NCBI GenBank assembly: GCA_003242495.1
Contig: QGUO01000024.1
Span: forward strand, 1 to 16,313
DNA: 16,313 bases
Reading direction: 5' to 3'
Source of the DNA: Pseudomonadota bacterium
Lineage (GTDB): Bacteria > Pseudomonadota > Gammaproteobacteria > Steroidobacterales > Steroidobacteraceae
The position numbers and the translations under genes were made by a program. Below the pieces are notes generated by a model. The model was not told the origin of the DNA, searched no databases, and saw nothing but the letters and a program-made list of their open reading frames with translations. Below are positions 1 through 7,514 of the stretch, piece by piece (position 1 is the first letter of the stretch; each line of letters begins with the position of its first letter).

Positions 1-647
1 TCGAGGGGCAGTCCCAAGGCCCGATGCCACGCGGGGTGCTTGGTCTCCGGGTATACCCCGACCGGGCGCCGATGACGCTCGCTCAGTTCGCGCGCGAGAT
101 CGAGCACCTCCTCGAACGTCGGGATCGGGTATTTGCCATCGTGCTCACGCGAGCGCGCCGGATTCGGCTGCACGGCGCGCAGCTGCTTCAACTCGGCGAG
201 CGTGAAGTCGCTGGCGAAGAATCCCGTATAGGACCGGCCATCCATGACCCGGGTGGTGCGACGCTGTGCGAACTCGGGATGACTCGCGACATCGGTGGTC
301 TCATCGAGCAGGGGCTCGTGACGCGCCACCAGATGGCCGTCGCGCGTCGCGACGAGATCCGGCTCGATGTAGTCCGCGCCCTGCTCCACGGCCAAGGTGT
401 ACGCGGCCAGCGTGTGCTCCGGCAGGTACCCGGACGCGCCGCGATGGGCGATCACCAGGGGCGGCTTGCCGTGGAGCGTACGGTTCGACATCTCACGCGT
501 ACAGTCATGTTCGCCGGCGAGCGGCGCATGCGTGACCGGGAGCAGGGCGATGGCCACCGCCGCGAACGCACCGCGCCAGGCGCTTTCGGGACCCTCAGCG
601 CCGATACCGCAAGCAGCGAACCGCTGCCCATCGTCCCGCACCCACAT
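1..647 (-). CDS. Glycerophosphodiester phosphodiesterase, exported, GlpQ type (C-terminal part missing)
   Basis: Hydrolyses glycerophosphodiesters to glycerol-3-phosphate plus an alcohol, probably in the periplasm. About 215 codons are visible and the reading frame is still open at position 1; GlpQ proteins are usually near 350 residues, so the C-terminal third or more lies outside. The GDPD core is clear: HRGASGYLPEHT at residues 68-79 (catalytic His68, Arg69), the metal-binding Glu95 and Asp97 in YIEPD, and the second catalytic His110 in ARHEP, followed by TTDVA and a YPETK segment, as in E. coli GlpQ. A hydrophobic stretch at residues 28-44 looks like a signal peptide. The start is uncertain: ATG at 647 leaves an unusually long n-region and has no clear Shine-Dalgarno site, while the next ATG (491) would delete the signal peptide. 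It lies 23 bp after the DUF3014 gene on the same strand, probably co-transcribed. Confidence 0.9.
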   Translation of the reverse strand, partial: MWVRDDGQRFAACGIGAEGPESAWRGAFAAVAIALLPVTHAPLAGEHDCTREMSNRTLHGKPPLVIAHRGASGYLPEHTLAAYTLAVEQGADYIEPDLVATRDGHLVARHEPLLDETTDVASHPEFAQRRTTRVMDGRSYTGFFASDFTLAELKQLRAVQPNPARSREHDGKYPIPTFEEVLDLARELSERHRRPVGVYPETKHPAWHRALGLPL

Positions 648-670
648 CCAGGCTGAGCCGATCCGAGCCG

Positions 671-1546
671 CTATGGCTCGGGTATGCGCTCGGGGGGCGT
701 TCCGGGCGGCTCGGTCGTCCCGGACGTATCCTGCGAAGCGCGCTCCTGCTCGGCCTGACGCACGATCTCGGCGCGCAGCTCGCGCAGCTTGTGTTTGACG
801 ATGGCCGCGTTCTGCGGCCCCATGCGGATCAGGGCTTTCTGTCCGGCGGAGCGTGCCTCGAGCTCGGGATCGGCGTAGTGATAGCGCACCGTGGGATGCA
901 CCAGGCGGATGGGATCGCGCACCTCCGGGGTTTCGAGCAGGTGATCGATGACTTCCACCAACCGGTCATTGAAATAGGCGTCGGGATAGCCGATGTCTTC
1001 GTAGGCCTGCTGCAGGAGCGGATAGAAGCGCCGATAGACCGCGCCGATCTGCGCAGCGCTGGCGCCCTGCAGGAGTTTCACCATCGGTGTGTAGCGGGCA
1101 TAGTTCCTCGGGCTCAGCACCAGGTTTTCCTCGGTGCCCTCCACCAGGAACTCACCCTCGACGGGCTTCACCGGCCACATCTGCACCGCCGCCTTGGCCC
1201 GCGGCAGGTTGTCGACCGTCACCACGAAATGGCGAACGATGTCCTTCGGGACCAGGAAGTTCTTCAGCGAGTCGCCGAAGGTCGTGGTCAGCGACTCCTG
1301 CACGGGCGGATCGCTTTCGGCGAGCGGCGGCAGCGGCTCCTCCGTGGGCGTTTCCTCCAACGGATACTGGATGCCTGGCTCGGGCTCGGTCGGCGGAGGC
1401 TGCTCGACGATCTGCTCCTCGGGCTGGACGTCGGTCTGCGTGCGGCCGAAATACAGCACCAGTGCGACGGCCACGACCACGGCGATGGGAATGCCCCACC
1501 AGAGCCACTGCTTCGGGTCCCGATACGGTTCGCGATCGCGCTTCAT
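671..1546 (-). CDS. DUF3014 domain protein, single-pass membrane anchored
   Basis: A 291-residue protein of unknown function. It starts with a short charged cytoplasmic segment, then one transmembrane helix at about residues 15-33, a Pro/Glu-rich linker at about 38-80, and a conserved C-terminal domain at about 80-275 that I recognise as DUF3014 (landmarks: FGDSLKNFLVP, VDNLPRAKA, YARYTPMV, RRFYPLLQQAYEDIGYP, VHPTVRYHYADPELE, and the RMGPQN segment). The helix position predicts that the domain faces the periplasm. ATG 1546 was chosen because GGAGGAG lies six bases upstream; a longer in-frame start at 1636 would put 30 residues of atypical sequence before the helix. The GDPD gene follows after 23 bp. 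The family has no assigned biochemistry, so the link to phosphodiester metabolism is only positional. Confidence 0.9.
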   Translation of the reverse strand: MKRDREPYRDPKQWLWWGIPIAVVVAVALVLYFGRTQTDVQPEEQIVEQPPPTEPEPGIQYPLEETPTEEPLPPLAESDPPVQESLTTTFGDSLKNFLVPKDIVRHFVVTVDNLPRAKAAVQMWPVKPVEGEFLVEGTEENLVLSPRNYARYTPMVKLLQGASAAQIGAVYRRFYPLLQQAYEDIGYPDAYFNDRLVEVIDHLLETPEVRDPIRLVHPTVRYHYADPELEARSAGQKALIRMGPQNAAIVKHKLRELRAEIVRQAEQERASQDTSGTTEPPGTPPERIPEP

Positions 1547-1613
1547 GGTGTCTCCTCCGGGGCCGTGGCGCGCGTCCCGGCGGCGCGTTTGCCGGTGTCT
1601 GCCACATGCAAAG

Positions 1614-1624
1614 GGTATGATACC
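1614..1624 (+). promoter_or_regulatory. Candidate -10 element within an 11-bp palindrome, divergent region
   Basis: The 125 bp between the divergent DUF3014 and S33 hydrolase genes contain GGTATGATACC, a perfect dyad with 5-bp arms around one central G. Within it, TATGAT (1616-1621) matches the sigma-70 -10 consensus at five of six bases and points toward the hydrolase gene. The best -35-like hexamer (TTGCCG, 1589-1594) is spaced too far away (21 bp), so promoter assignment is weak. The dyad could be a repressor site over the -10. Confidence 0.3.
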
Positions 1625-1671
1625 GCGCTGGACCACGCGACCCAGAAGAAGATTCCCACAGGACGCAGCGG

Positions 1672-3144
1672 ATGGAAGGAATTTACCGGGCTCTGCTCGC
1701 CAGCGTCCTGCTGGCCGCGGCCGTGCCCGCAGCGGCCGACGCCCAGGGCGGCGCCGTCGTGCTGAGCGAGTGTCGCCTGGAAAGCGCGCAGGCGCCGGGC
1801 AGCGTGGCGGCGCGCTGCGGCACGCTGCGCGTGCCGGAGAATCGCGCCGAGCCGCATGGCAGGCAGATCGCGCTGCACGTGGCCGTCGTGCCGTCGCTCA
1901 GATTGCGCGCCCGTAGCGATCCGCTCGTCCTGCTGGCCGGCGGGCCCGGGCAGGCCGCCAGCGACCTGTACCTCACGCTGCATCCGGCCTTCGCCCGCGT
2001 GCGCCGCGATCGCGACATTCTGCTGGTCGATCAGCGCGGTACGGGGCGTTCGATGCGGCTGGATTGCACGTACCCGCAGGACCTGGAAATCGCCGCCTAC
2101 GACGCCACGGCGTTGCGCCGGGAGACACGGCGCTGCCTCGAGACCCTGCCGGGCGATCCGCGCTACTACACCACCAGCGTTGCGGTGCAGGACCTGGACG
2201 CAGTGCGCGCCGCGCTGGGCTACGAGCGCTTGAATCTCTACGCCGTCTCGTACGGCACGCGCGTCGCGCAGCATTACATGCGGCGCTATCCGCAGCGCGT
2301 GCGGACCGCGATCCTGGACGGTGCCGTGCCGCCCGACCTGGCACTCGGACCGGACATTCCGCGCGAGGCGCAGCGTGCGCTCGATACGCTGTTCGAGCGC
2401 TGTGCGCAGTCGGCCGAATGCAGTGCCCGGTTTCCGTCGCTGGCGCAGGATTTCGCGAGCCTCTATGCACGTCTGCAGGCTGCGCCCGCCATGGTCCGGC
2501 TCGCCGACCCGCTCACTGGCGCGGGCACGCGGGTGCAGTTCGGCGTCGCGCACCTCGCAGCGGCCGTGCGCATGCTGAGCTACAGCGACGAGACGGCCGC
2601 GCTCCTGCCGCTGTTGATTCATGAAGCCCAGGTGGGCGGGCGACTCGAGGCGCTTGCCGCGCAGTACCTGATGATTCAACGCTCGATGGAGCGCCAGATG
2701 GCCTACGGCATGCACTTCGCGGTGGTGTGCAGCGAAGATGCGCCGCGCTGGGCCGAGGGACAGGCACCGGACTTCGCAGGCAGCACCTATCTCGGCGCCG
2801 AGTTCATGGACGGCCTGCGCGCGGTGTGTGACGAGTGGCCGCGCGGGCCGGTGGACGAGGATTTCGGCACGACGCTGAACAGCGACATTCCGACACTGCT
2901 GCTTTCGGGCGGCAACGATCCGGTCACCCCCGCAGCCTACGCCGAGCGCGTCCTGCAAGGTCTGAGCAATGCCCGGCACCTGGTGCTCGAAGGACAAGGC
3001 CATGGCCAGATCGCCGTCGGATGTGTGCCGCGGCTCGCGGCGCAATTCATCGCCGCAGCCTCCCCGGCCGACCTCGACACGCAGTGCACGACGCACGTGA
3101 CGCCTGCGCCGTTCATGTTGTCGCTCACGGCGCCGGCGCCATGA
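1672..3144 (+). CDS. Exported alpha/beta hydrolase, S33 (prolyl/tripeptidyl aminopeptidase-like)
   Basis: A 490-residue serine hydrolase, probably an exported aminopeptidase that removes N-terminal residues from peptides. A signal peptide covers residues 1-24 (cleavage likely after ADA). The alpha/beta fold landmarks are the oxyanion segment AGGPGQ at 89-94, DQRGTGRS at 120-127, and the nucleophile elbow AVSYGTR with Ser193. The acid is Asp416 in GGNDPVTP and the base is His444 in GQGHGQ, followed by the C-terminal TAP-like region typical of tripeptidyl aminopeptidases. Six or more cysteines outside the signal fit an exported protein. The start at 1672 places the signal peptide at the N-terminus, but its ribosome-binding site is weak. 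Its stop overlaps the ABC ATPase start (ATGA), so all three genes of this run are probably translated together. Substrate is not predictable from sequence; an esterase is possible. Confidence 0.9.
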   Translation: MEGIYRALLASVLLAAAVPAAADAQGGAVVLSECRLESAQAPGSVAARCGTLRVPENRAEPHGRQIALHVAVVPSLRLRARSDPLVLLAGGPGQAASDLYLTLHPAFARVRRDRDILLVDQRGTGRSMRLDCTYPQDLEIAAYDATALRRETRRCLETLPGDPRYYTTSVAVQDLDAVRAALGYERLNLYAVSYGTRVAQHYMRRYPQRVRTAILDGAVPPDLALGPDIPREAQRALDTLFERCAQSAECSARFPSLAQDFASLYARLQAAPAMVRLADPLTGAGTRVQFGVAHLAAAVRMLSYSDETAALLPLLIHEAQVGGRLEALAAQYLMIQRSMERQMAYGMHFAVVCSEDAPRWAEGQAPDFAGSTYLGAEFMDGLRAVCDEWPRGPVDEDFGTTLNSDIPTLLLSGGNDPVTPAAYAERVLQGLSNARHLVLEGQGHGQIAVGCVPRLAAQFIAAASPADLDTQCTTHVTPAPFMLSLTAPAP

Positions 3145-3884
3145 TCCGGGTCGAAGGCATCGTCAAGCGCTTCGGCGCGGTCACGGCCCTGCAGGACGTC
3201 TCGTTCACGGCTGCAGACGGCCGTATCACGGGACTGCTCGGGCACAATGGCGCGGGCAAGTCCACGGCACTGCGGGTGCTGAGCACGGTGCTGCGCCCCG
3301 ACGCCGGACGCGCGCAGGTCGATGGTCACGATTGCGTGACCGAGCCGCTGGCGGTACGCCGCTCCCTGGGAGTCCTGCCGCATGCGAGCGGGCTGTACGC
3401 CAACCTGACCGGGCGCGAAAACATCTTGTACTACGGCAGGCTGCACGGGCTGGCCGGCGCGGCATTGCAGCGCGCCACCGATGAGCTCATCGAGCGGCTC
3501 GAGCTGGGCGCCGTCGCCGGGCGCCGCGCCAAGGGCTATTCGCAGGGCGAGCGCCTGAAAGTCGCGCTGGCGCGCGCGCTCATCCATCGGCCGCAGACCT
3601 TGATCCTCGACGAGCCCACCAGCGGGCTGGACGTCACCGCCGTGCGCATGCTGCGCGACCTGCTGCGCGAGCTGCGGGCACTGGGTCGTTGCGTGCTGTT
3701 CTCCAGTCACGTGATGCAGGAGGTCGCCGCCCTCTGCGACGACATCGTGATCATCGCCGCGGGCAAGGTGGTCCTGCGCGGCACGCCCCGGCAGATACTC
3801 GAGCAGACCGGCACCAGCGACCTCGAGGAGGCGTTCGTGCGCGCCTCGGCACGTGTCGCGCCCACACAGGGAGCGCCCGCATGA
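3141..3884 (+). CDS. natA: ABC transporter ATP-binding protein, NatA-like
   Basis: A 247-residue ATPase that drives the membrane subunit encoded next. Motifs in order: Walker A GHNGAGKST at 34-42, the segment before the helical domain LPHASGLY at 79-86, signature YSQGER at 133-138, Walker B LILDEP at 154-159 with catalytic Glu158, D-loop SGLD at 161-164, and the switch His190 in SSH. The atypical signature and the LTGREN stretch resemble NatA, the ATPase of the Bacillus NatAB sodium exporter, and related ABC-2 exporters. The usual Q-loop glutamine is a histidine (His81); NatA-type proteins often vary here. The ATG is inside the stop of the preceding hydrolase gene (ATGA), and its own stop overlaps the permease start in the same way. 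The transported substrate is unknown; sodium export is inferred from family likeness only. Confidence 0.93.
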   Translation: MIRVEGIVKRFGAVTALQDVSFTAADGRITGLLGHNGAGKSTALRVLSTVLRPDAGRAQVDGHDCVTEPLAVRRSLGVLPHASGLYANLTGRENILYYGRLHGLAGAALQRATDELIERLELGAVAGRRAKGYSQGERLKVALARALIHRPQTLILDEPTSGLDVTAVRMLRDLLRELRALGRCVLFSSHVMQEVAALCDDIVIIAAGKVVLRGTPRQILEQTGTSDLEEAFVRASARVAPTQGAPA

Positions 3885-5062
3885 GTCGCACCGTTGCCAG
3901 CGTCTTTCTCAAGGAGATCATCGAGAACCTGCGCGACCGGCGCGTGGTGCTGTCGGCGTTCTTGTTTGGCGTGCTGCTCGGGCCGGTGCTGTTCGCCGCG
4001 ATGATGTCGACCGTCTCCAACCGCACCGCGCGCATCCAGGACCAGCCGCTGGAGCTGCCCGTGGCGGGCTCGGCGCATGCGCCAAACCTGCTGGCGTTCC
4101 TGCGCGAGAACGGCGTGGACGTGCAACCGGTGGAGCTCAGCGAGTCGCAGGCCATCGAGGCGGTGCGCGACGGCACCTACAACCTGGTGCTCATCATCGA
4201 CGAGGATTACGGCGAGCGGCTGGCGGCAGGCAGTCCCGCGCCGCTGCGCCTGGTGGTGGACACGGCGAATTCCCGCACGGCCCCCGAGAGCGCGCGCGCC
4301 CGGCGTTTGCTCGACGGCTACGGCGCGCAGCTCGCGGCGCTGCGCCTGATGTCGCGCGGCATGAGCCCGCAGATCGTGCAGCCGCTCGATGTGCGCAACA
4401 TCGACGTGGCGACGCCCGCCGGCCGATCGCTGCTGCTGATGGGCATGATCACCTATTTCTGTCTCATGTCGATGCTGACCGGCGGCTTCTATCTCGCCAT
4501 CGACACGACGGCAGGCGAGCGCGAGCGAGGCTCGCTCGAGCCGCTGCTCACGCTGCCGGTGGCGCGCAGCGAGCTCATGCTCGGCAAGATGCTGGCGACG
4601 GCGGCGTTCATGGCGATTTCGCTGTTTCTGACGCTTGCGGTGTTCGGCGTCGCCTTGTCGTTCGTGCCGCTCGAGGCGCTCGGCATGTCGGCAAACTTCG
4701 GTCCGCAGGTGATATTAGCGATGTTCGGCATCATGGTGGTATTCGTGCCGCTCGGCGCCGGATTGCTCACCGTGGTGGCCTCCTTCACGCGCAGCACGCG
4801 CGAGGCGCAAACCTGGCTGTCGCTGGTGCTGCTCGTGCCCGCGGCGCCGATCATGATGGCGGTGTTCACCGGCACCAAGCCTACGACGGCGCTCATGGCC
4901 GTCCCGAGCCTGAGCCAGCACCTGCTCGCGACCAGCCTGTTGCGCGGCGATCCGATTCCACCGTTGCACATCGCCGTGTCGCTGCTCACCACGCTTGCCG
5001 CCGGCGCCGTGCTGAGCTGGATCGCCGTCCGGCTGTATCGGCGGGAAGCGATACTGGGGTGA
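3881..5062 (+). CDS. natB: ABC-2 type permease, NatB-like
   Basis: A 393-residue inner-membrane subunit that pairs with the upstream ATPase. One helix at about residues 22-44 is followed by a large extracytoplasmic domain (about 46-180), then five more predicted helices near 184-206, 236-262, 277-300, 311-330 and 363-385. This is the ABC-2 / NatB layout. Between helices 2 and 3 the cytoplasmic segment GERERGSLEPLLTLPV (212-227) is the conserved coupling region of the ABC-2 family. The start ATG overlaps the ATPase stop (ATGA). The gene is the last of the three-gene run and converges on the FMN reductase gene, with 151 bp between the two stops. Substrate unknown; sodium or a drug or peptide exporter are all compatible. 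Confidence 0.92.
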   Translation: MSRTVASVFLKEIIENLRDRRVVLSAFLFGVLLGPVLFAAMMSTVSNRTARIQDQPLELPVAGSAHAPNLLAFLRENGVDVQPVELSESQAIEAVRDGTYNLVLIIDEDYGERLAAGSPAPLRLVVDTANSRTAPESARARRLLDGYGAQLAALRLMSRGMSPQIVQPLDVRNIDVATPAGRSLLLMGMITYFCLMSMLTGGFYLAIDTTAGERERGSLEPLLTLPVARSELMLGKMLATAAFMAISLFLTLAVFGVALSFVPLEALGMSANFGPQVILAMFGIMVVFVPLGAGLLTVVASFTRSTREAQTWLSLVLLVPAAPIMMAVFTGTKPTTALMAVPSLSQHLLATSLLRGDPIPPLHIAVSLLTTLAAGAVLSWIAVRLYRREAILG

Positions 5063-5088
5063 GTGTCGACCACGGCCGAGGCCAAGGT

Positions 5089-5103
5089 CGCTGCTGCGCA
5101 GCG
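5089..5103. terminator. Short GC hairpin between convergent genes
   Basis: A perfect 6-bp stem, CGCTGC / GCAGCG, with a 3-base loop lies 26 bp after the NatB-like stop and 110 bp beyond the stop of the convergent FMN reductase gene. No T-tract follows on either strand, so it is not a convincing intrinsic terminator; it may only be a chance structure in GC-rich DNA. The rest of the 5063-5213 gap shows nothing I can identify. Confidence 0.2.
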
Positions 5104-5213
5104 CACCTAGCGCCTTGGATTCGATTTCACGCCGACGGCGGACGGCCAGGACGCTCTCGCTCGCTGACCTCCCTGAGCGGCGGTAACCCGGTCCATCCCG
5201 TTCTGGTGGGCCC

Positions 5214-5765
5214 TCAGCGCTTGCGCAGATGCTCCGTCCAGGCGACCAGCGCTGCGAGCTGCTGCGCGACGATCTGTCTGGTGGTCTCGTCCTTGAGCAC
5301 GCCGTTCTCGTCGAAACGTTCATTGGCCCGGGCGACCATGACTTCTGGATGGTTCAGCACGAAGGCGTTCAGGAAGACGAACGACTGGCGCAGGTGATAC
5401 TGCATCCGGCCCGTGCCGAGCTGCGACGGACTCGCGCCCATGATGGCCACGGGCTTTTTCGCGAATGGCTGATCGGGCGGACGCGAGATCCAGTCGATGG
5501 CGTTCTTCAATACGCCGGGAATCGAGTAGTTGTACTCCGGGCTGACGATGAGCACCGCGTCGGCGCGTCGCACCTGCTCGCGCAGCCGTTCCGCCGGCGG
5601 CGGAAAGCCCTGCTTGCGCAGGTCGTCGTTGTACAGCGGCAGATCATCGATGCGCGCCGTCTCCATCCCGGCGTTCGCAGGCAGGAGCGACTGCGCCGCC
5701 CGCAGCAGGGCCGTGTTGTAGGATTCCTTGCGCAGGCTGCCCGAGAATCCCAGGATGTGGATCAT
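5214..5765 (-). CDS. NADPH-dependent FMN reductase (flavodoxin-like, quinone/chromate reductase type)
   Basis: A 183-residue cytoplasmic flavoprotein of the NADPH-dependent FMN reductase family, which includes the ChrR/YieF quinone and chromate reductases and azoreductases. It would reduce quinones, azo compounds or metal oxyanions by two-electron transfer, protecting against redox stress. The phosphate-binding loop GSLRKESYN is at residues 9-17, and the flavin-contact segment SPEYNYSIPGVLKNAIDW is at 75-92, both near-perfect for the family. ATG 5765 starts directly at the first beta strand and has GGAG with a 6-base spacer. It follows glpK by 63 bp on the same strand; that gap contains a 9-bp hairpin overlapping the ribosome-binding site. 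The true substrate cannot be told from sequence. Confidence 0.93.
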   Translation of the reverse strand: MIHILGFSGSLRKESYNTALLRAAQSLLPANAGMETARIDDLPLYNDDLRKQGFPPPAERLREQVRRADAVLIVSPEYNYSIPGVLKNAIDWISRPPDQPFAKKPVAIMGASPSQLGTGRMQYHLRQSFVFLNAFVLNHPEVMVARANERFDENGVLKDETTRQIVAQQLAALVAWTEHLRKR

Positions 5766-5773
5766 GACGCGCT

Positions 5774-5808
5774 CCGCTCGGCCTCGTAGGCATGAAAACG
5801 CCGAGCGG
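5774..5808 (-). promoter_or_regulatory. 9-bp hairpin overlapping the FMN reductase Shine-Dalgarno site
   Basis: In the glpK to FMN-reductase gap, CCGCTCGGC (5774-5782) pairs perfectly with GCCGAGCGG (5800-5808) across a 17-base loop. In the mRNA the 3' arm ends in the first two bases of the GGAG ribosome-binding site (5772-5775), so folding would partly hide it. No U-tract follows, which argues against a simple terminator. It could attenuate reductase translation or stabilise the processed glpK message. The pairing is seen directly; the function is inferred. Confidence 0.45.
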
Positions 5809-5828
5809 GCGACACCGGTTTCGTCGAG

Positions 5829-7328
5829 TCATTCGACCCAGTCGAACGACTTCGTGACGGCCTTGCGCCACGCGCCATACAGGCGTTCGCGAGTCTCGGG
5901 CGACATCCGCGCCGTCCAGCACCGCTCCATGGACCAGTTGCGCACGAGCTCCTCCGTGCCGCTCCAGTAGCCGCAGGCCAGCCCCGCCGCATAGGCGGCG
6001 CCGAGTGCGGTGGTCTCCGTCACCCGCGGACGCACCACCGGCACATCGAGAATGTCGGCCTGGAATTGCAGCAACAGCTCGTTGGCCACCATGCCGCCGT
6101 CGACGCGCAGCTGTGCGAGGCGGATCCCGGAGTCCTGCTCCATGGCCGTGACGACATCCCGCGTTTGATAGGCCGTGGCCTCCAGCGCGGCGCGCGCGAA
6201 ATGGCCCTTGTTGGCAAAACGCGTCAGGCCGGCGATCACGCCGCGCGCCCGATCCCGCCAGTACGGCGCATACAGGCCCGAGAAGGCCGGCACGATATAG
6301 ACGTCGCCGTTGTCCGGCACGGAGGCCGCCAAGGACTCGACCTCGGCGCTGCTGGCGATGAGACCCAGGTTGTCGCGCAGCCATTGCACCAGCGCACCGG
6401 CGATGGCAATCGAGCCCTCCAGCGCGAACGACGCCGGCCGATCTGCGAAGCGATAGGCGACCGTGGTCACCAGCCCGGCGGCCGAGGGCACGGCTTCCTG
6501 GCCAGTGTTCATCAACAGGAAGCAGCCGGTGCCATAGGTGTTCTTGGCTTCGCCGGGCTGAAAGCATGCCTGCCCGACGAGCGCCGCTTGTTGATCGCCC
6601 AGGATCCCGGCGAGCGGCACTCCGGCGAGCGGTCCGCGCGCGATCCGGCCATACACTTCGCTGGACGAGGCGATGCGCGGCAGGATCGCGGGCGGGATGT
6701 CGAATGTCGCGAGCAGCTCCGGGTCCCAATCGAGCGTCGCCAGGCTCATGAGCAGCGTGCGGCTCGCGTTGGTCACGTCCGTGACGTGCACGCCGCCCCG
6801 CGTCCCGCCGGTGAGGTGCCACGACAACAGGCTGTCCATGGTGCCGAACAGCACGTGGCCGGCGCGTGCGCCGGCCCGCGCCTCGGGAACATTGTCGAGC
6901 AGCCAGCGCAGCTTCAGGGCACTGAAGTAGGTGGCGAGCGGCAGGCCGGTGCGCGCCCGAAAGCGATCCTTGCCGCCCTCGCGTGCATAAGCGGCCACCA
7001 GCGGCTCGACGCGCGCATCCTGCCAGACGAGCGCATTGTGCAGCGGAACGCCCGTGCGCCGATCCCACAGCACCGTGGTTTCGCGCTGGTTGGTGATGCC
7101 GACGGCGGCGATGTGGCGCGCCTGCAAGCCCGCCTGGGCGAGCGCCTCCTCGATGACCGCATCCGTGTTGCGCAGAATCTCGAGCGGCGCATGCTCCACC
7201 CAGCCGGGCCGAGGATAGATCTGCGTGTGTTCCTTCTGCGCCAGCGCGACCATGCGCCCGGCAGCGTCGAACACGATGAAGCGCGTGCTGGTGGTGCCCT
7301 GATCGATGGCGCCGATGAACTGGCTCAT
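5829..7328 (-). CDS. glpK: Glycerol kinase
   Basis: Phosphorylates glycerol to sn-glycerol-3-phosphate with ATP in the cytoplasm, trapping glycerol for catabolism and lipid synthesis. The 499-residue length is standard for the FGGY-family enzyme. Visible landmarks: DQGTTSTR at 9-16 (phosphate-binding), NQRET at 80-84 with Arg82 and Glu83 for glycerol, Tyr134, the catalytic-base Asp245 in GDQQAAL, NTYGTGCF at 263-270, and DGGM in the second ATP-binding domain. The end of the protein does not match the PGIETTERN site through which E. coli GlpK is inhibited by enzyme IIA-Glc, so that control is probably absent. A GAGGGG ribosome-binding site precedes ATG 7328. No glpF, glpD or glpR is in the window. 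The upstream GGDEF-EAL gene is 186 bp away on the same strand, and the FMN reductase follows after 63 bp. Confidence 0.98.
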   Translation of the reverse strand: MSQFIGAIDQGTTSTRFIVFDAAGRMVALAQKEHTQIYPRPGWVEHAPLEILRNTDAVIEEALAQAGLQARHIAAVGITNQRETTVLWDRRTGVPLHNALVWQDARVEPLVAAYAREGGKDRFRARTGLPLATYFSALKLRWLLDNVPEARAGARAGHVLFGTMDSLLSWHLTGGTRGGVHVTDVTNASRTLLMSLATLDWDPELLATFDIPPAILPRIASSSEVYGRIARGPLAGVPLAGILGDQQAALVGQACFQPGEAKNTYGTGCFLLMNTGQEAVPSAAGLVTTVAYRFADRPASFALEGSIAIAGALVQWLRDNLGLIASSAEVESLAASVPDNGDVYIVPAFSGLYAPYWRDRARGVIAGLTRFANKGHFARAALEATAYQTRDVVTAMEQDSGIRLAQLRVDGGMVANELLLQFQADILDVPVVRPRVTETTALGAAYAAGLACGYWSGTEELVRNWSMERCWTARMSPETRERLYGAWRKAVTKSFDWVE

Positions 7329-7514
7329 GATCCCCTCGGCTGGCTCGCTCCTTCCGCGGTGCCACGAGCGCCAAGCAACGACCCAGGCTGCCAGGGTACG
7401 GACAAGGACGCACGCCAGCGCGGCTGACCGACCAGAGATTACCTTCCGGACGGGCAGGAAGCACGCGCCGCCCGGGGTGCGCCGCGGCAGGAACGGGCGC
7501 AGGGCGTCGGAGGA

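Noticed and set aside
1547..1636. A 30-residue extension of the DUF3014 protein from ATG 1636
   Set aside because: The strong GGAGGAG site sits directly before ATG 1546, and the extension overlaps the divergent promoter region.
1543..3096. A 517-codon open frame on the minus strand, antisense to the S33 hydrolase
   Set aside because: Low-complexity, Arg/His/Ala-rich translation with no domain; the plus-strand protein has a signal peptide and a complete catalytic triad.
6066..7427. A 453-codon open frame on the plus strand, antisense to glpK
   Set aside because: glpK on the other strand is unmistakable along its whole length; the antisense translation is His/Arg/Gln-rich noise.
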